This document shows positions 51,482 to 60,465 of a stretch of DNA of 64,000 bases, piece by piece. A program made the translations under genes and the position numbers. Position 1 is the first letter of the stretch; each line of letters starts with the position of its first letter. Under the pieces are notes generated by a model. It saw only the letters and a program-made list of their open reading frames with translations. It was not told the origin of the DNA and did no database searches. This DNA comes from Pedobacter frigiditerrae (GTDB lineage Bacteria; Bacteroidota; Bacteroidia; Sphingobacteriales; Sphingobacteriaceae): NCBI RefSeq assembly GCF_032678705.1, contig NZ_JAVTSS010000001.1:1178001-1242000 (forward strand). Direction: 5' to 3'.

Positions 51482-53047
51482 TTAAAAAGGAGCTCCGTCA
51501 TCAATAAAATCATCCATTTTAGAAGGCCTGATGATTACATTTCCAGATGGTTTATCAAAGCTTTGAGATGGCATCATCTGACTTTCTCCAGAGAAACTGT
51601 TTTGAGGGGCAAAGTTATCTTCCAAATCAGCAAATTTAACGTACTTACCGATAAAGCGAAGTGGCACGATACCAGTTTCACCATTTCTGTGTTTCGCAAT
51701 AATTACTTCACCAACACCCGCCATAGAACGGCCATTTTCATCTTCAGTTAAGCCGTAATATTCTGGTCTGTATAAAAATAGAACCATATCCGCATCTTGC
51801 TCAATAGACCCAGATTCACGTAAATCTGAAAGCATTGGTCGTTTTCCGTTCGGGCCAGGTCTACTTTCTACCGCTCTACTTAACTGCGAAAGTGCCAAAA
51901 CAGGAACATCTAGTTCTTTAGCAACTGATTTTAATGCCCTAGAGATACTACCAATTTCTTGTTCACGATTACCACCACCACTTTGTCCTTCGCCTTTACC
52001 ATGCATTAATTGTAAATAATCGATAATGATTAATTGGATATCATATTGAGCTTTTAGCCTACGGCACTTCGCTCTAAATTCGAAAATATTAAGTGCTGGC
52101 GTATCATCAATTAGGAGTGGAGCTTCTGTTAAAGTTCCAATTTTACTATGCAGTTGTTGCCATTCCCATTCAGCCAAATTACCTTTTCTAATTTTTTCTT
52201 GCTCAATTTCAGTTTCACCAGAAATTAGACGATTTACCAACTGTACTGAAGACATCTCTAATGAGAAAACAACTACTGGTCTTTTAAAATCTACAGCAGC
52301 ATTACGGGCACAAGTAAGTACGAAAGCTGTTTTACCCATCGCTGGTCTTGCTGCAATGATAACCAAATCCGATTTTTGCCACCCCCCAGTAATTCTATCT
52401 AAATCGGTAAAGCCAGACGGAACCCCAGTTAAACCATCAGTTTTTGTGCGTAACTCTTCAAGTGTAGCCAAAGACTGTTTAATGATTTCGTCCATTTTTT
52501 GAGTATCTCTACGCAAGTTATTTTGGGCGATATCAAATAAGTTTTTCTCTGCGTGGTCTAATAAATCGAAAATATCAGTTGTATCTTCATAAGCATTGGT
52601 AATTATTTCAGTAGAAATTCTTATTAGCTCACGTTGAATGTATTTTTGAGAAATAATACGAGCGTGGTATTCTATGTTTGCTGCAGATGCAACGCGATTA
52701 GTTAAGTTTGTGATATAATAAGCACCACCAACCATTTCTAAAACGCCCTGTGTACGCATTTCTGAAGTTACCGTTAAAATATCAACAGGTTTAGATTTTT
52801 GAAACAAAGTTTGAATGGCTTCAAATATCTTTTTGTGTGCTTCAGCGTAAAAAACTTCAGGCTTTAAAATATCGATAACTGTAGACAATGCATCTTTTTC
52901 TAACATCAAGGCACCCAGTACAGCTTCTTCTAAATCAATAGCTTGTGGCGGTATTTTGCCCATGGTATTCATAGAAGTAGATAATCTGCTTTTACGTGCT
53001 GAAGTTGAAAATTTTCCTTGTCCCTGTTGTTCGTTATCGGTAATCAT
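51482..53047 (-). CDS. dnaB: Replicative DNA helicase DnaB
   Basis: A 522-residue hexameric helicase of the replication fork. The N-terminal primase-interaction domain (about 27-140) starts GKIPPQAIDLEEAVLGALM; the RecA-like domain has Walker A ARPAMGKTAF, Walker B LIIIDYLQLMHG, and the SLEMSS and GSIEQDAD motifs. No intein is present. Start at the ATG 53047 (MITDNEQQG); a later Met (MNTMGKIPP) is possible. A -7 promoter box TACTTTTG ends only 4 bases before 53047, so the mRNA may be nearly leaderless. Confidence 0.95.
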   Translation of the reverse strand: MITDNEQQGQGKFSTSARKSRLSTSMNTMGKIPPQAIDLEEAVLGALMLEKDALSTVIDILKPEVFYAEAHKKIFEAIQTLFQKSKPVDILTVTSEMRTQGVLEMVGGAYYITNLTNRVASAANIEYHARIISQKYIQRELIRISTEIITNAYEDTTDIFDLLDHAEKNLFDIAQNNLRRDTQKMDEIIKQSLATLEELRTKTDGLTGVPSGFTDLDRITGGWQKSDLVIIAARPAMGKTAFVLTCARNAAVDFKRPVVVFSLEMSSVQLVNRLISGETEIEQEKIRKGNLAEWEWQQLHSKIGTLTEAPLLIDDTPALNIFEFRAKCRRLKAQYDIQLIIIDYLQLMHGKGEGQSGGGNREQEIGSISRALKSVAKELDVPVLALSQLSRAVESRPGPNGKRPMLSDLRESGSIEQDADMVLFLYRPEYYGLTEDENGRSMAGVGEVIIAKHRNGETGIVPLRFIGKYVKFADLEDNFAPQNSFSGESQMMPSQSFDKPSGNVIIRPSKMDDFIDDGAPF

Positions 53048-53051
53048 AGAA

Positions 53052-53059
53052 CAAAAGTA
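53052..53059 (-). promoter_or_regulatory. -7 promoter box of dnaB
   Basis: On the minus strand TACTTTTGTTCTATG places the TAnnTTTG box 4 bases before the dnaB ATG. If used, translation begins at or next to the 5' end of the mRNA, or at the downstream Met. Confidence 0.45.
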
Positions 53060-53170
53060 GTTAAAAGTTAAGCCGTTTGTTTTAACAAGTTTTACGTTGT
53101 TTGTTAACAACTTGATACAGTTAGTGTTGATAAAAATATTTTTTAAACTATAATCTAGCTGACTGTTATG

Positions 53171-53202
53171 TCTCAAATCTCACATCTAGTATCTCATATC
53201 TA
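53171..53202. repeat. ATCTC-type repeat upstream of rlmB
   Basis: TCTCAAATCTCACATCTAGT (53171-53190) continues ATCTCATATCTA. Its first 12 bases are identical to 251-262 and to 7052-7063 in bioA. It overlaps the region where the -33 element of rlmB would lie. Confidence 0.55.
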
Positions 53203-53207
53203 TTTGT

Positions 53208-53215
53208 TACTTTTG
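53208..53215 (+). promoter_or_regulatory. -7 promoter box of rlmB
   Basis: TACTTTTG matches TAnnTTTG, 15 bases before the rlmB ATG. The -33 region is occupied by the ATCTC repeat and has no clear TTG at standard distance. Confidence 0.45.
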
Positions 53216-53230
53216 TAGCAGATTTAAATT

Positions 53231-53998
53231 ATGGATAATTTTAGAAGACCACAACGCGTAAAAGAAAATAATGAATTTGTTTTTGGTATAAGAGCTGTAA
53301 TTGAAGCGATTAAAGCAGGGCGAGATATAGAGACAATTTATTTGCAACGTGGTTTAGCTGGCGATTTATTTACAGAGTTAAAAACCTTGCTACACGGCAC
53401 TTTAATTCCATTAAGTTCCGTTCCAATTGAAAAATTGAATAGAATGACGCAGAAAAACCATCAAGGGGTTATTGCTGTAATTTCTCCGATTACTTATCAA
53501 AACATTGAAGATATTATTCCTGCTGTGTTCGAGAAAGGAGAGACTCCATTAATTTTAATTTTAGATAGCATTACAGATGTCCGTAATATGGGCGCAATTG
53601 CTAGAACGGCTGCTTGTGTAGGTGTTCACGCTATTGTTGTTCCACTAAAAAATGCAGCTCAAATTAATGCTGATGCAATAAAAACTTCAGCAGGTGCTTT
53701 ATTTAGCATTCCAATTTGTAGACATGATAACTTGCGTAAAATCTGTTTGTTTCTACAAGATAGTGGTTTGCAAATTGTTGCCTGCACAGAAAAAACTAGC
53801 GATTTAATTTACGCTCCAGATTATACAATGCCAACGGCAATTGTAATGGGCTCTGAAGACGAAGGAATTTCTAACGACTTATTGCGTGTTGCCAATCATT
53901 TAGCAAAAATACCTATGGCAGGTAAAATTGAATCACTAAATGTTTCTGTTTCTGCTGGTGTAATTTTATACGAAGCAGTTAGACAGAGGAGTATGTAA
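53231..53998 (+). CDS. rlmB: RlmB, 23S rRNA (guanosine-2'-O)-methyltransferase (TrmH/SpoU family)
   Basis: A 255-residue SPOUT methyltransferase. The N-terminal substrate-binding part (FVFGIRAVIEAIKAGRDIET) is followed by SPOUT motif 1 DSITDVRNMGAIARTA, motif 2 IVMGSEDEGIS and motif 3 SLNVSVSAGVILYEAV with the trefoil knot. It methylates the 2'-OH of a guanosine, probably G2251 of 23S rRNA (RlmB type). It is divergent from dnaB and convergent with manC. Confidence 0.93.
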   Translation: MDNFRRPQRVKENNEFVFGIRAVIEAIKAGRDIETIYLQRGLAGDLFTELKTLLHGTLIPLSSVPIEKLNRMTQKNHQGVIAVISPITYQNIEDIIPAVFEKGETPLILILDSITDVRNMGAIARTAACVGVHAIVVPLKNAAQINADAIKTSAGALFSIPICRHDNLRKICLFLQDSGLQIVACTEKTSDLIYAPDYTMPTAIVMGSEDEGISNDLLRVANHLAKIPMAGKIESLNVSVSAGVILYEAVRQRSM

Positions 53999-54006
53999 AA
54001 GGGTAA

Positions 54007-54054
54007 ATGTAAGATGGAAAATGGTATGTATCCAATACATCTTCCATCTTACAT
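54007..54054. terminator. Hairpin between convergent rlmB and manC
   Basis: ATGTAAGATGGAA (54007-54019) is exactly complementary to 54042-54054, with an inner ATGTAT-ATACAT pairing. It lacks a T-run, so it is a possible transcript-end structure or mRNA stabiliser rather than a classical terminator. Word ATGTAAGATG is shared with the hairpin at 58449-58498. Confidence 0.6.
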
Positions 54055-54067
54055 TCTACATCATCCA

Positions 54068-55159
54068 TTATATAAACTTGTTACCAAACTTGGCTTTTAC
54101 ATCTGCAACCACATTTTTGATGTTCTGTTCTTCAGAACGTGGGCAAATTAACAAGGTATTGTTTGATTCGACAACAATATAATTGTGTAAATTTTGAAGT
54201 ATAACTAGTTTTTTGCTTGGAACATTAACCATACAGTTTGATGAATCGAACATCATTACTTGTTCAGACGGTATTACTGCGTTTCCTACGTAATCCTTTT
54301 CCGCCATTTCGTAAATAGAAGCCCAAGTTCCTAAGTCAGACCAACCAAAATCTGCTGGCAAAACATAAACATTGTCGGCTTTTTCCATAATGCCGAAATC
54401 GATAGAAATATTTGTGCACTGAAGGTAGGCGTTCGCAATAAACTTCAATTCGTTATTGGTATTGTAAAAAGAATTTCCTTGTTGGAAAATCTCATGCATA
54501 TCTGGTAAATGTTTTTCAAAAGCTTTGTTAATAGCTTTTGCCGACCAGATAAAAATACCTGCATTCCAAAGAAAATCACCACTTTGGATAAAAGATTGTG
54601 CTAATTCTAGATTTGGTTTTTCTGTGAATGTTTTAACCTTGTGGATGGCCTCATCTGTTGATAAAACTTCATCAGCATACTGAATGTAGCCATAACCAGT
54701 ATCTGGTCTATTTGGCTTTATGCCTAATGTAACTAAACATTTATTTTTAGCAGCAGCATCAATAGATTGATTAATAGCATCTACAAAACCTTGTGGGTTC
54801 GCAATGGTGTGGTCTGATGGGGCAACTACGATAACTGCATTAGGATTTAGTTTTGCAATCTTCATTGAACCATAGGCAATACAAGGTGCGGTATTGCGCA
54901 TTACTGGTTCGGCTAAAATTTGGTTCTCACTAATTGATGGGATTTGTTGTTTAATTAAATCTACATACAAATCGTTTGTAACGATAAAAATATTTTCTGC
55001 TGGGCAAATCTGTAAAAATCTATCGTAAGTACTTTGGATTAAAGTTTTTCCGATGCCAAAAAAATCAATAAACTGCTTAGGATGTTCTGTTCTGCTTACA
55101 GGCCAAAAGCGGCTTCCTATGCCACCAGCCATAATTAATGCGTAGTTATTTTTATTCAT
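54068..55159 (-). CDS. manC: Mannose-1-phosphate guanylyltransferase
   Basis: A 363-residue nucleotidyltransferase that makes GDP-mannose for surface glycans. Seen are LIMAGGIGSRFWPVSRTEHP with the nucleotide-binding signature, APSDHTIANP, GYGYIQYADE, FTEKPNLELAQ, and WNAGIFIWSA. There is no C-terminal isomerase domain. Its start lies 21 bases downstream of the kdsD stop; a TATATTTG box sits 6 bases before the ATG, so it has its own promoter and a nearly leaderless transcript. Confidence 0.95.
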   Translation of the reverse strand: MNKNNYALIMAGGIGSRFWPVSRTEHPKQFIDFFGIGKTLIQSTYDRFLQICPAENIFIVTNDLYVDLIKQQIPSISENQILAEPVMRNTAPCIAYGSMKIAKLNPNAVIVVAPSDHTIANPQGFVDAINQSIDAAAKNKCLVTLGIKPNRPDTGYGYIQYADEVLSTDEAIHKVKTFTEKPNLELAQSFIQSGDFLWNAGIFIWSAKAINKAFEKHLPDMHEIFQQGNSFYNTNNELKFIANAYLQCTNISIDFGIMEKADNVYVLPADFGWSDLGTWASIYEMAEKDYVGNAVIPSEQVMMFDSSNCMVNVPSKKLVILQNLHNYIVVESNNTLLICPRSEEQNIKNVVADVKAKFGNKFI

Positions 55160-55165
55160 TTATCG

Positions 55166-55173
55166 CAAATATA
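55166..55173 (-). promoter_or_regulatory. -7 promoter box of manC
   Basis: On the minus strand TATATTTGCGATAAATG places the TAnnTTTG box 6 bases before the manC ATG, inside the 21-base kdsD-manC gap. Confidence 0.5.
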
Positions 55174-55180
55174 ATTTTAT

Positions 55181-56146
55181 TTATATAATACCCTCTTGCA
55201 AAAGATCATGTAAGTGAATTATTCCAAAATATTCCTCGTTTTTTGTCACCAAAAGTTGAGTAATATTGTTTTTCTTGATTATTTCTAAAGCTAATAAAGC
55301 CAATTCATCTTTGTCAATTCTTTTTGGATTAGTACTCATTAAATCCGAAGCTTTAATTTCTTCGATATTTGTATGATTTTCAAGCATTCTTCGAATATCT
55401 CCATCTGTAATTATTCCTATGATCTTTTCATCGGCAATAACAACAACAGCACCTAAACGGTTTTTGCTAATTTCTATAATTACATCTTTAACAGAAGCAT
55501 CAGGACTAATACTTGGTTTTTCATTTTTTACAGCTAAATCACCAGTCTTTAAATACAATCTTTTGCCCAATGAACCACCTGGATGAAATCTTGCAAAATC
55601 ATTCGTATTAAATTCTCTGGCTTCCAATAAGCAAACAGCCAAAGCATCGCCCATGGCTAATTGTGCTGTTGTGCTCGTTGTTGGTGCTAAGTTATGCGGA
55701 CAGGCTTCTTTTTCTACACTTGTGTTTAAAATAAAATCTGCTTGTTTTGCTAGGTCAGAATCTACAGAACCTAACATGCCAACTAATAAGTTACCTGATT
55801 GTTTTAATAATGGAGCTAACAACTTTATCTCTGGCGTATTACCACTTTTAGAAAGACACATAACGATATCGTCCCTTTGTATCATACCCAAATCGCCATG
55901 TACTGCATCTGCAGCATGCATAAAAATTGCTGGCGTACCGGTTGAATTAAAAGTAGCAACAATTTTTTGTGCGATGATTGCACTTTTACCTATTCCTGTT
56001 ACAATAACCCTTCCTTTACAAGCTAAAATTGCAGATACAATCTCAACAAAATCATCGTTTATGTACTGCAAAAGGTTTAAAATTGCTTCAGATTCTAACT
56101 TTAGCGTGGTTGTGGCGCTTTCGATAATAGATTTTTTACTTTTCAA
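55181..56146 (-). CDS. kdsD: KpsF/GutQ family arabinose-5-phosphate isomerase
   Basis: A 321-residue enzyme interconverting ribulose-5-phosphate and arabinose-5-phosphate, first step of KDO synthesis for lipopolysaccharide. Residues about 40-175 are a SIS domain (RVIVTGIGKSAIIAQKIVAT, MCLSKSGNTPEI), followed by two CBS domains (about 205-320, GIITDGDIRRML). The start is TTG at 56146 (MKSKKSIIES) since no ATG is near; its promoter box is at 56183-56190. kdsA, two steps further in the pathway, lies at 58507. Confidence 0.93.
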   Translation of the reverse strand: MKSKKSIIESATTTLKLESEAILNLLQYINDDFVEIVSAILACKGRVIVTGIGKSAIIAQKIVATFNSTGTPAIFMHAADAVHGDLGMIQRDDIVMCLSKSGNTPEIKLLAPLLKQSGNLLVGMLGSVDSDLAKQADFILNTSVEKEACPHNLAPTTSTTAQLAMGDALAVCLLEAREFNTNDFARFHPGGSLGKRLYLKTGDLAVKNEKPSISPDASVKDVIIEISKNRLGAVVVIADEKIIGIITDGDIRRMLENHTNIEEIKASDLMSTNPKRIDKDELALLALEIIKKNNITQLLVTKNEEYFGIIHLHDLLQEGII

Positions 56147-56182
56147 AGAGAATTTATTAGTATATTGATGCTTTAATTACTG

Positions 56183-56190
56183 CAAAATTA
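56183..56190 (-). promoter_or_regulatory. -7 promoter box of kdsD
   Basis: On the minus strand TAATTTTGCAG matches TAnnTTTG, about 36 bases before the TTG start. The 87-base gap to the recQ ATG therefore holds divergent promoters. Confidence 0.45.
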
Positions 56191-56233
56191 TGTTATTTTG
56201 AACAATAATAGCACAGAATATTTGATACAAAAA

Positions 56234-58423
56234 ATGGACGTGAAAAAGTCGTTGTTTGATAACTTGCAAACTTTCTTCGGTTTTGATAACTTCAAGGGAG
56301 ACCAAGAGCCTATCATAACCAATATACTTGAAGGGAAGAATACGTTTGTAATTATGCCTACTGGTGGTGGTAAATCTATCTGTTACCAACTGCCTGCTTT
56401 AATGAGTGAAGGAACAGCAATTGTTATTTCACCTTTAATTGCATTAATGAAAAATCAAGTTGATCAGTTAAGAGCTTTTGGAGGAAGTGATAGTATTGCA
56501 CATTTTCTAAATTCATCATTAAACAAGACAGAAATTACCCAAGTTAAATCTGATTTACTTGATGGACAAACTAAATTGTTATACGTTGCTCCAGAATCAT
56601 TAGCTAAACAAGAGAATATTGATTTTTTAAGGTTGCTTAAAATTTCTTTTGTTGCAGTTGATGAAGCGCATTGTATTTCGGAATGGGGACATGATTTTAG
56701 ACCAGAATACAGAAAGATTAGGCAGGTAATAACTGGTTTAGGAGAAGAAATTCCAATCATTGCATTAACGGCAACTGCAACTCCAAAAGTGCAGCAAGAT
56801 ATTGTTAAAAATCTTCAGATGACTGATGCAACTTTGTTTAAATCGTCATTTAATAGGCCGAATTTGTTTTATGAAATTCGCCCCAAAAGGGATGTAATTA
56901 AGGAAATCATAAGATACATTAAATATAATACAGGTAAATCTGGCATTATTTATTGTTTGAGCAGAAAAAAGGTTGAAGAAGTTGCAGAAAGCCTAAATTT
57001 AAATGGCATTAAAGCTTTGCCTTATCATGCAGGTTTAGAGCCAAAAGTTAGAGCAGAAACTCAAGATAAATTTTTAATGGAAGATGCTGAAGTAATTGTA
57101 GCTACAATTGCTTTTGGTATGGGGATAGACAAGCCAGATGTTAGGTTTGTAATTCACCATGATATTCCAAAAAGTATGGAGGGATACTATCAGGAGACTG
57201 GTAGGGCAGGTAGAGATGGTGGTGAAGGTGTTTGTTTGGCCTTTTATGCACAAAAAGACGTAGATAAGTTGGCTAAGTTCATGAAAGATAAGCCAGTTTC
57301 TGAACGCGAAATTGGAACACAAATCCTTAAGGAAGTAATTGATTATGCCGAATCTGGCGTTTGCCGAAGAAAACAAATCTTACATTATTTTGGCGAGAAT
57401 TTTAATGAGACTGGCTGTAACTGCATGTGCGATAATTGCAAAAAGCCAAAACAATTATTTGAAGCAGAGAAGCATTTGATGACCTTCTTAAAGTTAGTTG
57501 AATCTACAGGTGAGAAGTTTGACGACAGTCATTTACTTAACATTTTTATGGGAAGTGAAACGGCGCAAACTATTGCTTATGAACAAAATAAATTGCCTGA
57601 GTTTGGAATCGGAAAAGAGGATGGCGAAATTCTTTGGAAATCCTTAATAAGACAGGCTGTACTTAATAATTTCGTTGCCAAAGACATAGATAGTTACGGG
57701 TTATTGCACTTAACCAAAATAGGTAAAGACTTTATTGAAAACCCTTACAACTTAAAATTCATTTTAAATGAGTTGATAGAAAGCGCAGCAGATGATGATG
57801 AAGATGACGTAAAACATGGTACTGGAGCTTTGGATACTCAATTATTAGGCTTAATAAAAGATTTACGTAAGAAAATCGCAAAACAAAAAAATGTTCCTCC
57901 TTTTGTAGTTTTCCAAGACCCATCTTTAGAAGAAATGTGTACTCATTATCCTATTAGTATGGATGAATTGAAACAGATTTCTGGTGTTGGTCATGGTAAG
58001 GCTCTAAAATTTGGTAGTTCATTCCTCGAACTCATTAAAAAATATGTTGAGGATAATGATATCGAAAGGCCAATTGATTTAGTAATTAAAACTCAAGCAA
58101 ATAAATCAGCCTTAAAGGTTTCTATCATTCAAAATATTGATAGACAAATTGGTTTAGAAGACATTGCCCGCTCTAAAGGCATTACTTATTTTGATATTTT
58201 AAAAGAAGTTGAAGCAATTGTAAATTCTGGAACAAAGCTTAATTTAGGTTATTTTGTTGATGAAGTTATTGATGAAGACAGACAGGATGAAGTTTTCGAT
58301 TATTTTAGGTCTGCGGATAACGATTCAATCGACGATGCTTTAAATGATTTAGGCGAAAGCGACTACACTCGTGAAGAAATACAATTAATGCGGATTAAAT
58401 TCATGTCCGAATTAGGGAACTAA
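56234..58423 (+). CDS. recQ: ATP-dependent DNA helicase RecQ
   Basis: A 729-residue superfamily 2 helicase. Walker A is MPTGGGKS, the DEAH box is VDEAHCISEWGHDFRP, motif VI is QETGRAGRDG; the RQC zinc site is formed by CRRKQILHYF...CNCMCDNC; then a winged helix and a HRDC domain (about 540-620, ISGVGHGKALKFG) and an extra C-terminal tail. The ATG at 56234 is preferred to a TTG at 56198 that would overlap the divergent kdsD promoter region. It unwinds DNA at stalled forks. Confidence 0.96.
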   Translation: MDVKKSLFDNLQTFFGFDNFKGDQEPIITNILEGKNTFVIMPTGGGKSICYQLPALMSEGTAIVISPLIALMKNQVDQLRAFGGSDSIAHFLNSSLNKTEITQVKSDLLDGQTKLLYVAPESLAKQENIDFLRLLKISFVAVDEAHCISEWGHDFRPEYRKIRQVITGLGEEIPIIALTATATPKVQQDIVKNLQMTDATLFKSSFNRPNLFYEIRPKRDVIKEIIRYIKYNTGKSGIIYCLSRKKVEEVAESLNLNGIKALPYHAGLEPKVRAETQDKFLMEDAEVIVATIAFGMGIDKPDVRFVIHHDIPKSMEGYYQETGRAGRDGGEGVCLAFYAQKDVDKLAKFMKDKPVSEREIGTQILKEVIDYAESGVCRRKQILHYFGENFNETGCNCMCDNCKKPKQLFEAEKHLMTFLKLVESTGEKFDDSHLLNIFMGSETAQTIAYEQNKLPEFGIGKEDGEILWKSLIRQAVLNNFVAKDIDSYGLLHLTKIGKDFIENPYNLKFILNELIESAADDDEDDVKHGTGALDTQLLGLIKDLRKKIAKQKNVPPFVVFQDPSLEEMCTHYPISMDELKQISGVGHGKALKFGSSFLELIKKYVEDNDIERPIDLVIKTQANKSALKVSIIQNIDRQIGLEDIARSKGITYFDILKEVEAIVNSGTKLNLGYFVDEVIDEDRQDEVFDYFRSADNDSIDDALNDLGESDYTREEIQLMRIKFMSELGN

Positions 58424-58448
58424 AATTAGGTAAGATGGAAGAGGTGAA

Positions 58449-58498
58449 ATGTAAGATGTAACAGTCACATTTTCCATTTTCCATTTTACATCTTACAT
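58449..58498. terminator. Hairpin between recQ and kdsA
   Basis: ATGTAAGATGTAA (58449-58461) is exactly complementary to 58486-58498. A preceding TAAGATGGAA is a direct partial copy. It lacks a T-run after the arm. It may end or process the recQ transcript; kdsA starts 8 bases after it. Confidence 0.55.
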
Positions 58499-58506
58499 AC
58501 TATAAA

Positions 58507-59316
58507 ATGCTGCAACTAGATAAATTAAAACACCAAGATTCTAATAATTTCTTTTTAATGGCTGGCCCTTGTGCCATAGAAGGTGAGGATATTGCTCTTC
58601 GAATTGCTGAGAAAATAGTTGAACTTACTGACAAACTTAATATCCCATTTATTTTTAAAGGTTCTTATCGCAAAGCGAATAGAAGTAAAGGGAGTTCATT
58701 TACAGGAATTGGAGATGAAAAGGCATTAAAAATACTTGAGAAAATCGGGAAAGAATTTAACGTGCCAACAGTTACAGATATTCACGAAAGTGGAGAAGCA
58801 GCAATGGCAGCAGCTTATGTTGATGTTTTGCAAATTCCAGCATTCCTTTGTCGCCAAACTGATTTATTAATCGCAGCTGCAGAAACTGGAAAAGTTGTCA
58901 ATGTTAAAAAAGGGCAATTTTTATCTGCTGGTTCTATGAAATTTGCTGTAGACAAAATCAAAGATTCAGGAAATAACAGAGTTATTCTTACTGATAGGGG
59001 AAATACATTTGGTTATCAAGATTTGATAGTTGATTACCGAGGTTTACCCGAAATGCAAAGTTTCGGCGTACCAGTAGTAATGGATTGTACACACTCGTTA
59101 CAACAACCAAATCAAAGCAGTGGTGTTACTGGAGGCAAGCCTGAGTTAATTGCTACGATTGCAAAAGCGGCAATTGCCGTAGGTGCCGATGGCTTATTTA
59201 TTGAAACCCATCCAGACCCTGCAAATGCAAAATCTGATGGAGCAAATATGCTAAACTTGGCTTTGCTTGAAGATTTATTGATTAAATTGATTAGAGTAAG
59301 ACAAGCAATTATTTAG
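58507..59316 (+). CDS. kdsA: KdsA, 3-deoxy-8-phosphooctulonate synthase
   Basis: KdsA condenses arabinose-5-phosphate and PEP to KDO-8-phosphate for the LPS core. The 269-residue TIM barrel has MAGPCAIEGEDIALRIAE, FKGSYRKANRSKGSSFTGIG, IPAFLCRQTDLL, NVKKGQFLSAG, and the conserved CTHSLQQP and FIETHPDPANAKSDGAN. A Cys in MDCTH is at the metal position of metal-dependent members. Next to it lies a YqjF-like gene, one base after the stop. Confidence 0.97.
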   Translation: MLQLDKLKHQDSNNFFLMAGPCAIEGEDIALRIAEKIVELTDKLNIPFIFKGSYRKANRSKGSSFTGIGDEKALKILEKIGKEFNVPTVTDIHESGEAAMAAAYVDVLQIPAFLCRQTDLLIAAAETGKVVNVKKGQFLSAGSMKFAVDKIKDSGNNRVILTDRGNTFGYQDLIVDYRGLPEMQSFGVPVVMDCTHSLQQPNQSSGVTGGKPELIATIAKAAIAVGADGLFIETHPDPANAKSDGANMLNLALLEDLLIKLIRVRQAII

Positions 59317-59317
59317 A

Positions 59318-60040
59318 GTGATTGGAAATGATATCTTCTTAACGGCCGAATGGAGAAAATTAATCCTAGCTAATTACGCTGTTGATAAAGAAGTTTTACT
59401 AAAATATTTACCTCCGTTTACAGAACTGGATGATTGGCAAGGCAAATACTATGTTAGTCTTGTTGGTTTCATGTTTGTAAACACTCGCTTAAAAGGAGTT
59501 AACATTCCATTTCATGGTAATTTTGAAGAGGTTAATTTAAGGTTCTATGTAAAGTATAAGGACAACGGTGATTGGAAACGAGGAGTTGTTTTTGTAAGTG
59601 AAATTGTGCCCAAACCAGCAATCACTTTTATTGCAAACACAATTTACAAAGAGAATTATAGGACTTTGCCAATGAAACATTCTTGGTTACAAAATGAAAA
59701 TCAATTAGGTGTTGAGTATGCTTGGAAATTAAAAAATTGGAATTCTATATCGGTTACAGCTATGCCAAACAGCCAACCTATCTTAATAGATAGCGAAGAA
59801 GATTTTATTACCGAACATTATTGGGGTTATACCAAAATTGGCGAAAATATCACTTCGGAATATGGCGTAGGACATCCACGATGGGAAACTTATCCCATTA
59901 TCGATTATAAAATAGATGTGGATTTCGAGAAAAATTATGGAGAAGATTTCGCTTTCTTAGCTAGTGTGGAACCTGATTCAGTAATGTTAGCTGAAGGTTC
60001 TGAAATCAATGTTAAAAAAGGAAAAAAACTAAAAGGTTAA
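59318..60040 (+). CDS. YqjF/DUF2071 family protein
   Basis: A 240-residue soluble protein of the YqjF (DUF2071) family: FLTAEWRKLILANYAVDKEV, LPPFTELDDWQGKYYVSLVG, the conserved GVNIPFHGNFEEVNLRFYVK, and HYWGYTKIGENITSEYGVGHP. Function unknown; the fold is of the acetoacetate-decarboxylase type as far as I recall. The start is GTG at 59318, one base after kdsA stops, so it is co-transcribed. The end overlaps the convergent DUF6526 gene by 4 bases. Confidence 0.85.
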   Translation: MIGNDIFLTAEWRKLILANYAVDKEVLLKYLPPFTELDDWQGKYYVSLVGFMFVNTRLKGVNIPFHGNFEEVNLRFYVKYKDNGDWKRGVVFVSEIVPKPAITFIANTIYKENYRTLPMKHSWLQNENQLGVEYAWKLKNWNSISVTAMPNSQPILIDSEEDFITEHYWGYTKIGENITSEYGVGHPRWETYPIIDYKIDVDFEKNYGEDFAFLASVEPDSVMLAEGSEINVKKGKKLKG

Positions 60041-60465
60041 AGTCTATATCTATCCGCTCTCCAATTTTTTATTAAAGCTTTTATATCTTTTGCTGATAAT
60101 TTTTCGGCAACAGCTTTATTTACTAATCCTTCCAATTCTTCATCTGAAGCAAAACGTAGTGCTATAATTTGGCTACCTCTAAGTTCCTGAGGTAACAATT
60201 TTCCCGATAGAGTAAAATATCTCAGGTTTTCTTGGGCAAAAATAGCCCTATCTTGTGCTTTAAGTGGAAACTGTCTAACATACCAGAATAAAATGATGGC
60301 AATCATAAATAAAATCAGCAGCAAAGCCGAATTATAATGATTTGCATTAGTTAGAGAATGATAGAAGTTAGCGATTGCCCCAATCGTTCCTGCAACTATT
60401 AAGAAAGATAACACAAAATGGTATCCTTTTACATATCTACCATGGTTTTTGAAATTTTGTTCCAT
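60037..60465 (-). CDS. DUF6526 family membrane protein
   Basis: A 142-residue protein with two helices (about 15-36 and 46-66) followed by a cytoplasmic part with AQDRAIFAQENLRYFTLSGK, SQIIALRFASDEEL and ALIKNWRADRYRL, the DUF6526 hallmarks. Function unknown. Its ATG overlaps the OmpA-family gene stop by one base, so they are translationally coupled. Confidence 0.85.
   Translation of the reverse strand: MEQNFKNHGRYVKGYHFVLSFLIVAGTIGAIANFYHSLTNANHYNSALLLILFMIAIILFWYVRQFPLKAQDRAIFAQENLRYFTLSGKLLPQELRGSQIIALRFASDEELEGLVNKAVAEKLSAKDIKALIKNWRADRYRL

Noticed and set aside
51287..51751. Open frame of 154 codons between chrA and dnaB
   Set aside because: It runs through the dispersed repeat and then antisense into dnaB; its peptide contains the palindrome-derived LPVRQAG typical of such spurious frames.
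51482..53047. Intein in DnaB
   Set aside because: Length and continuous RecA-fold motifs show no insertion at the usual intein sites.
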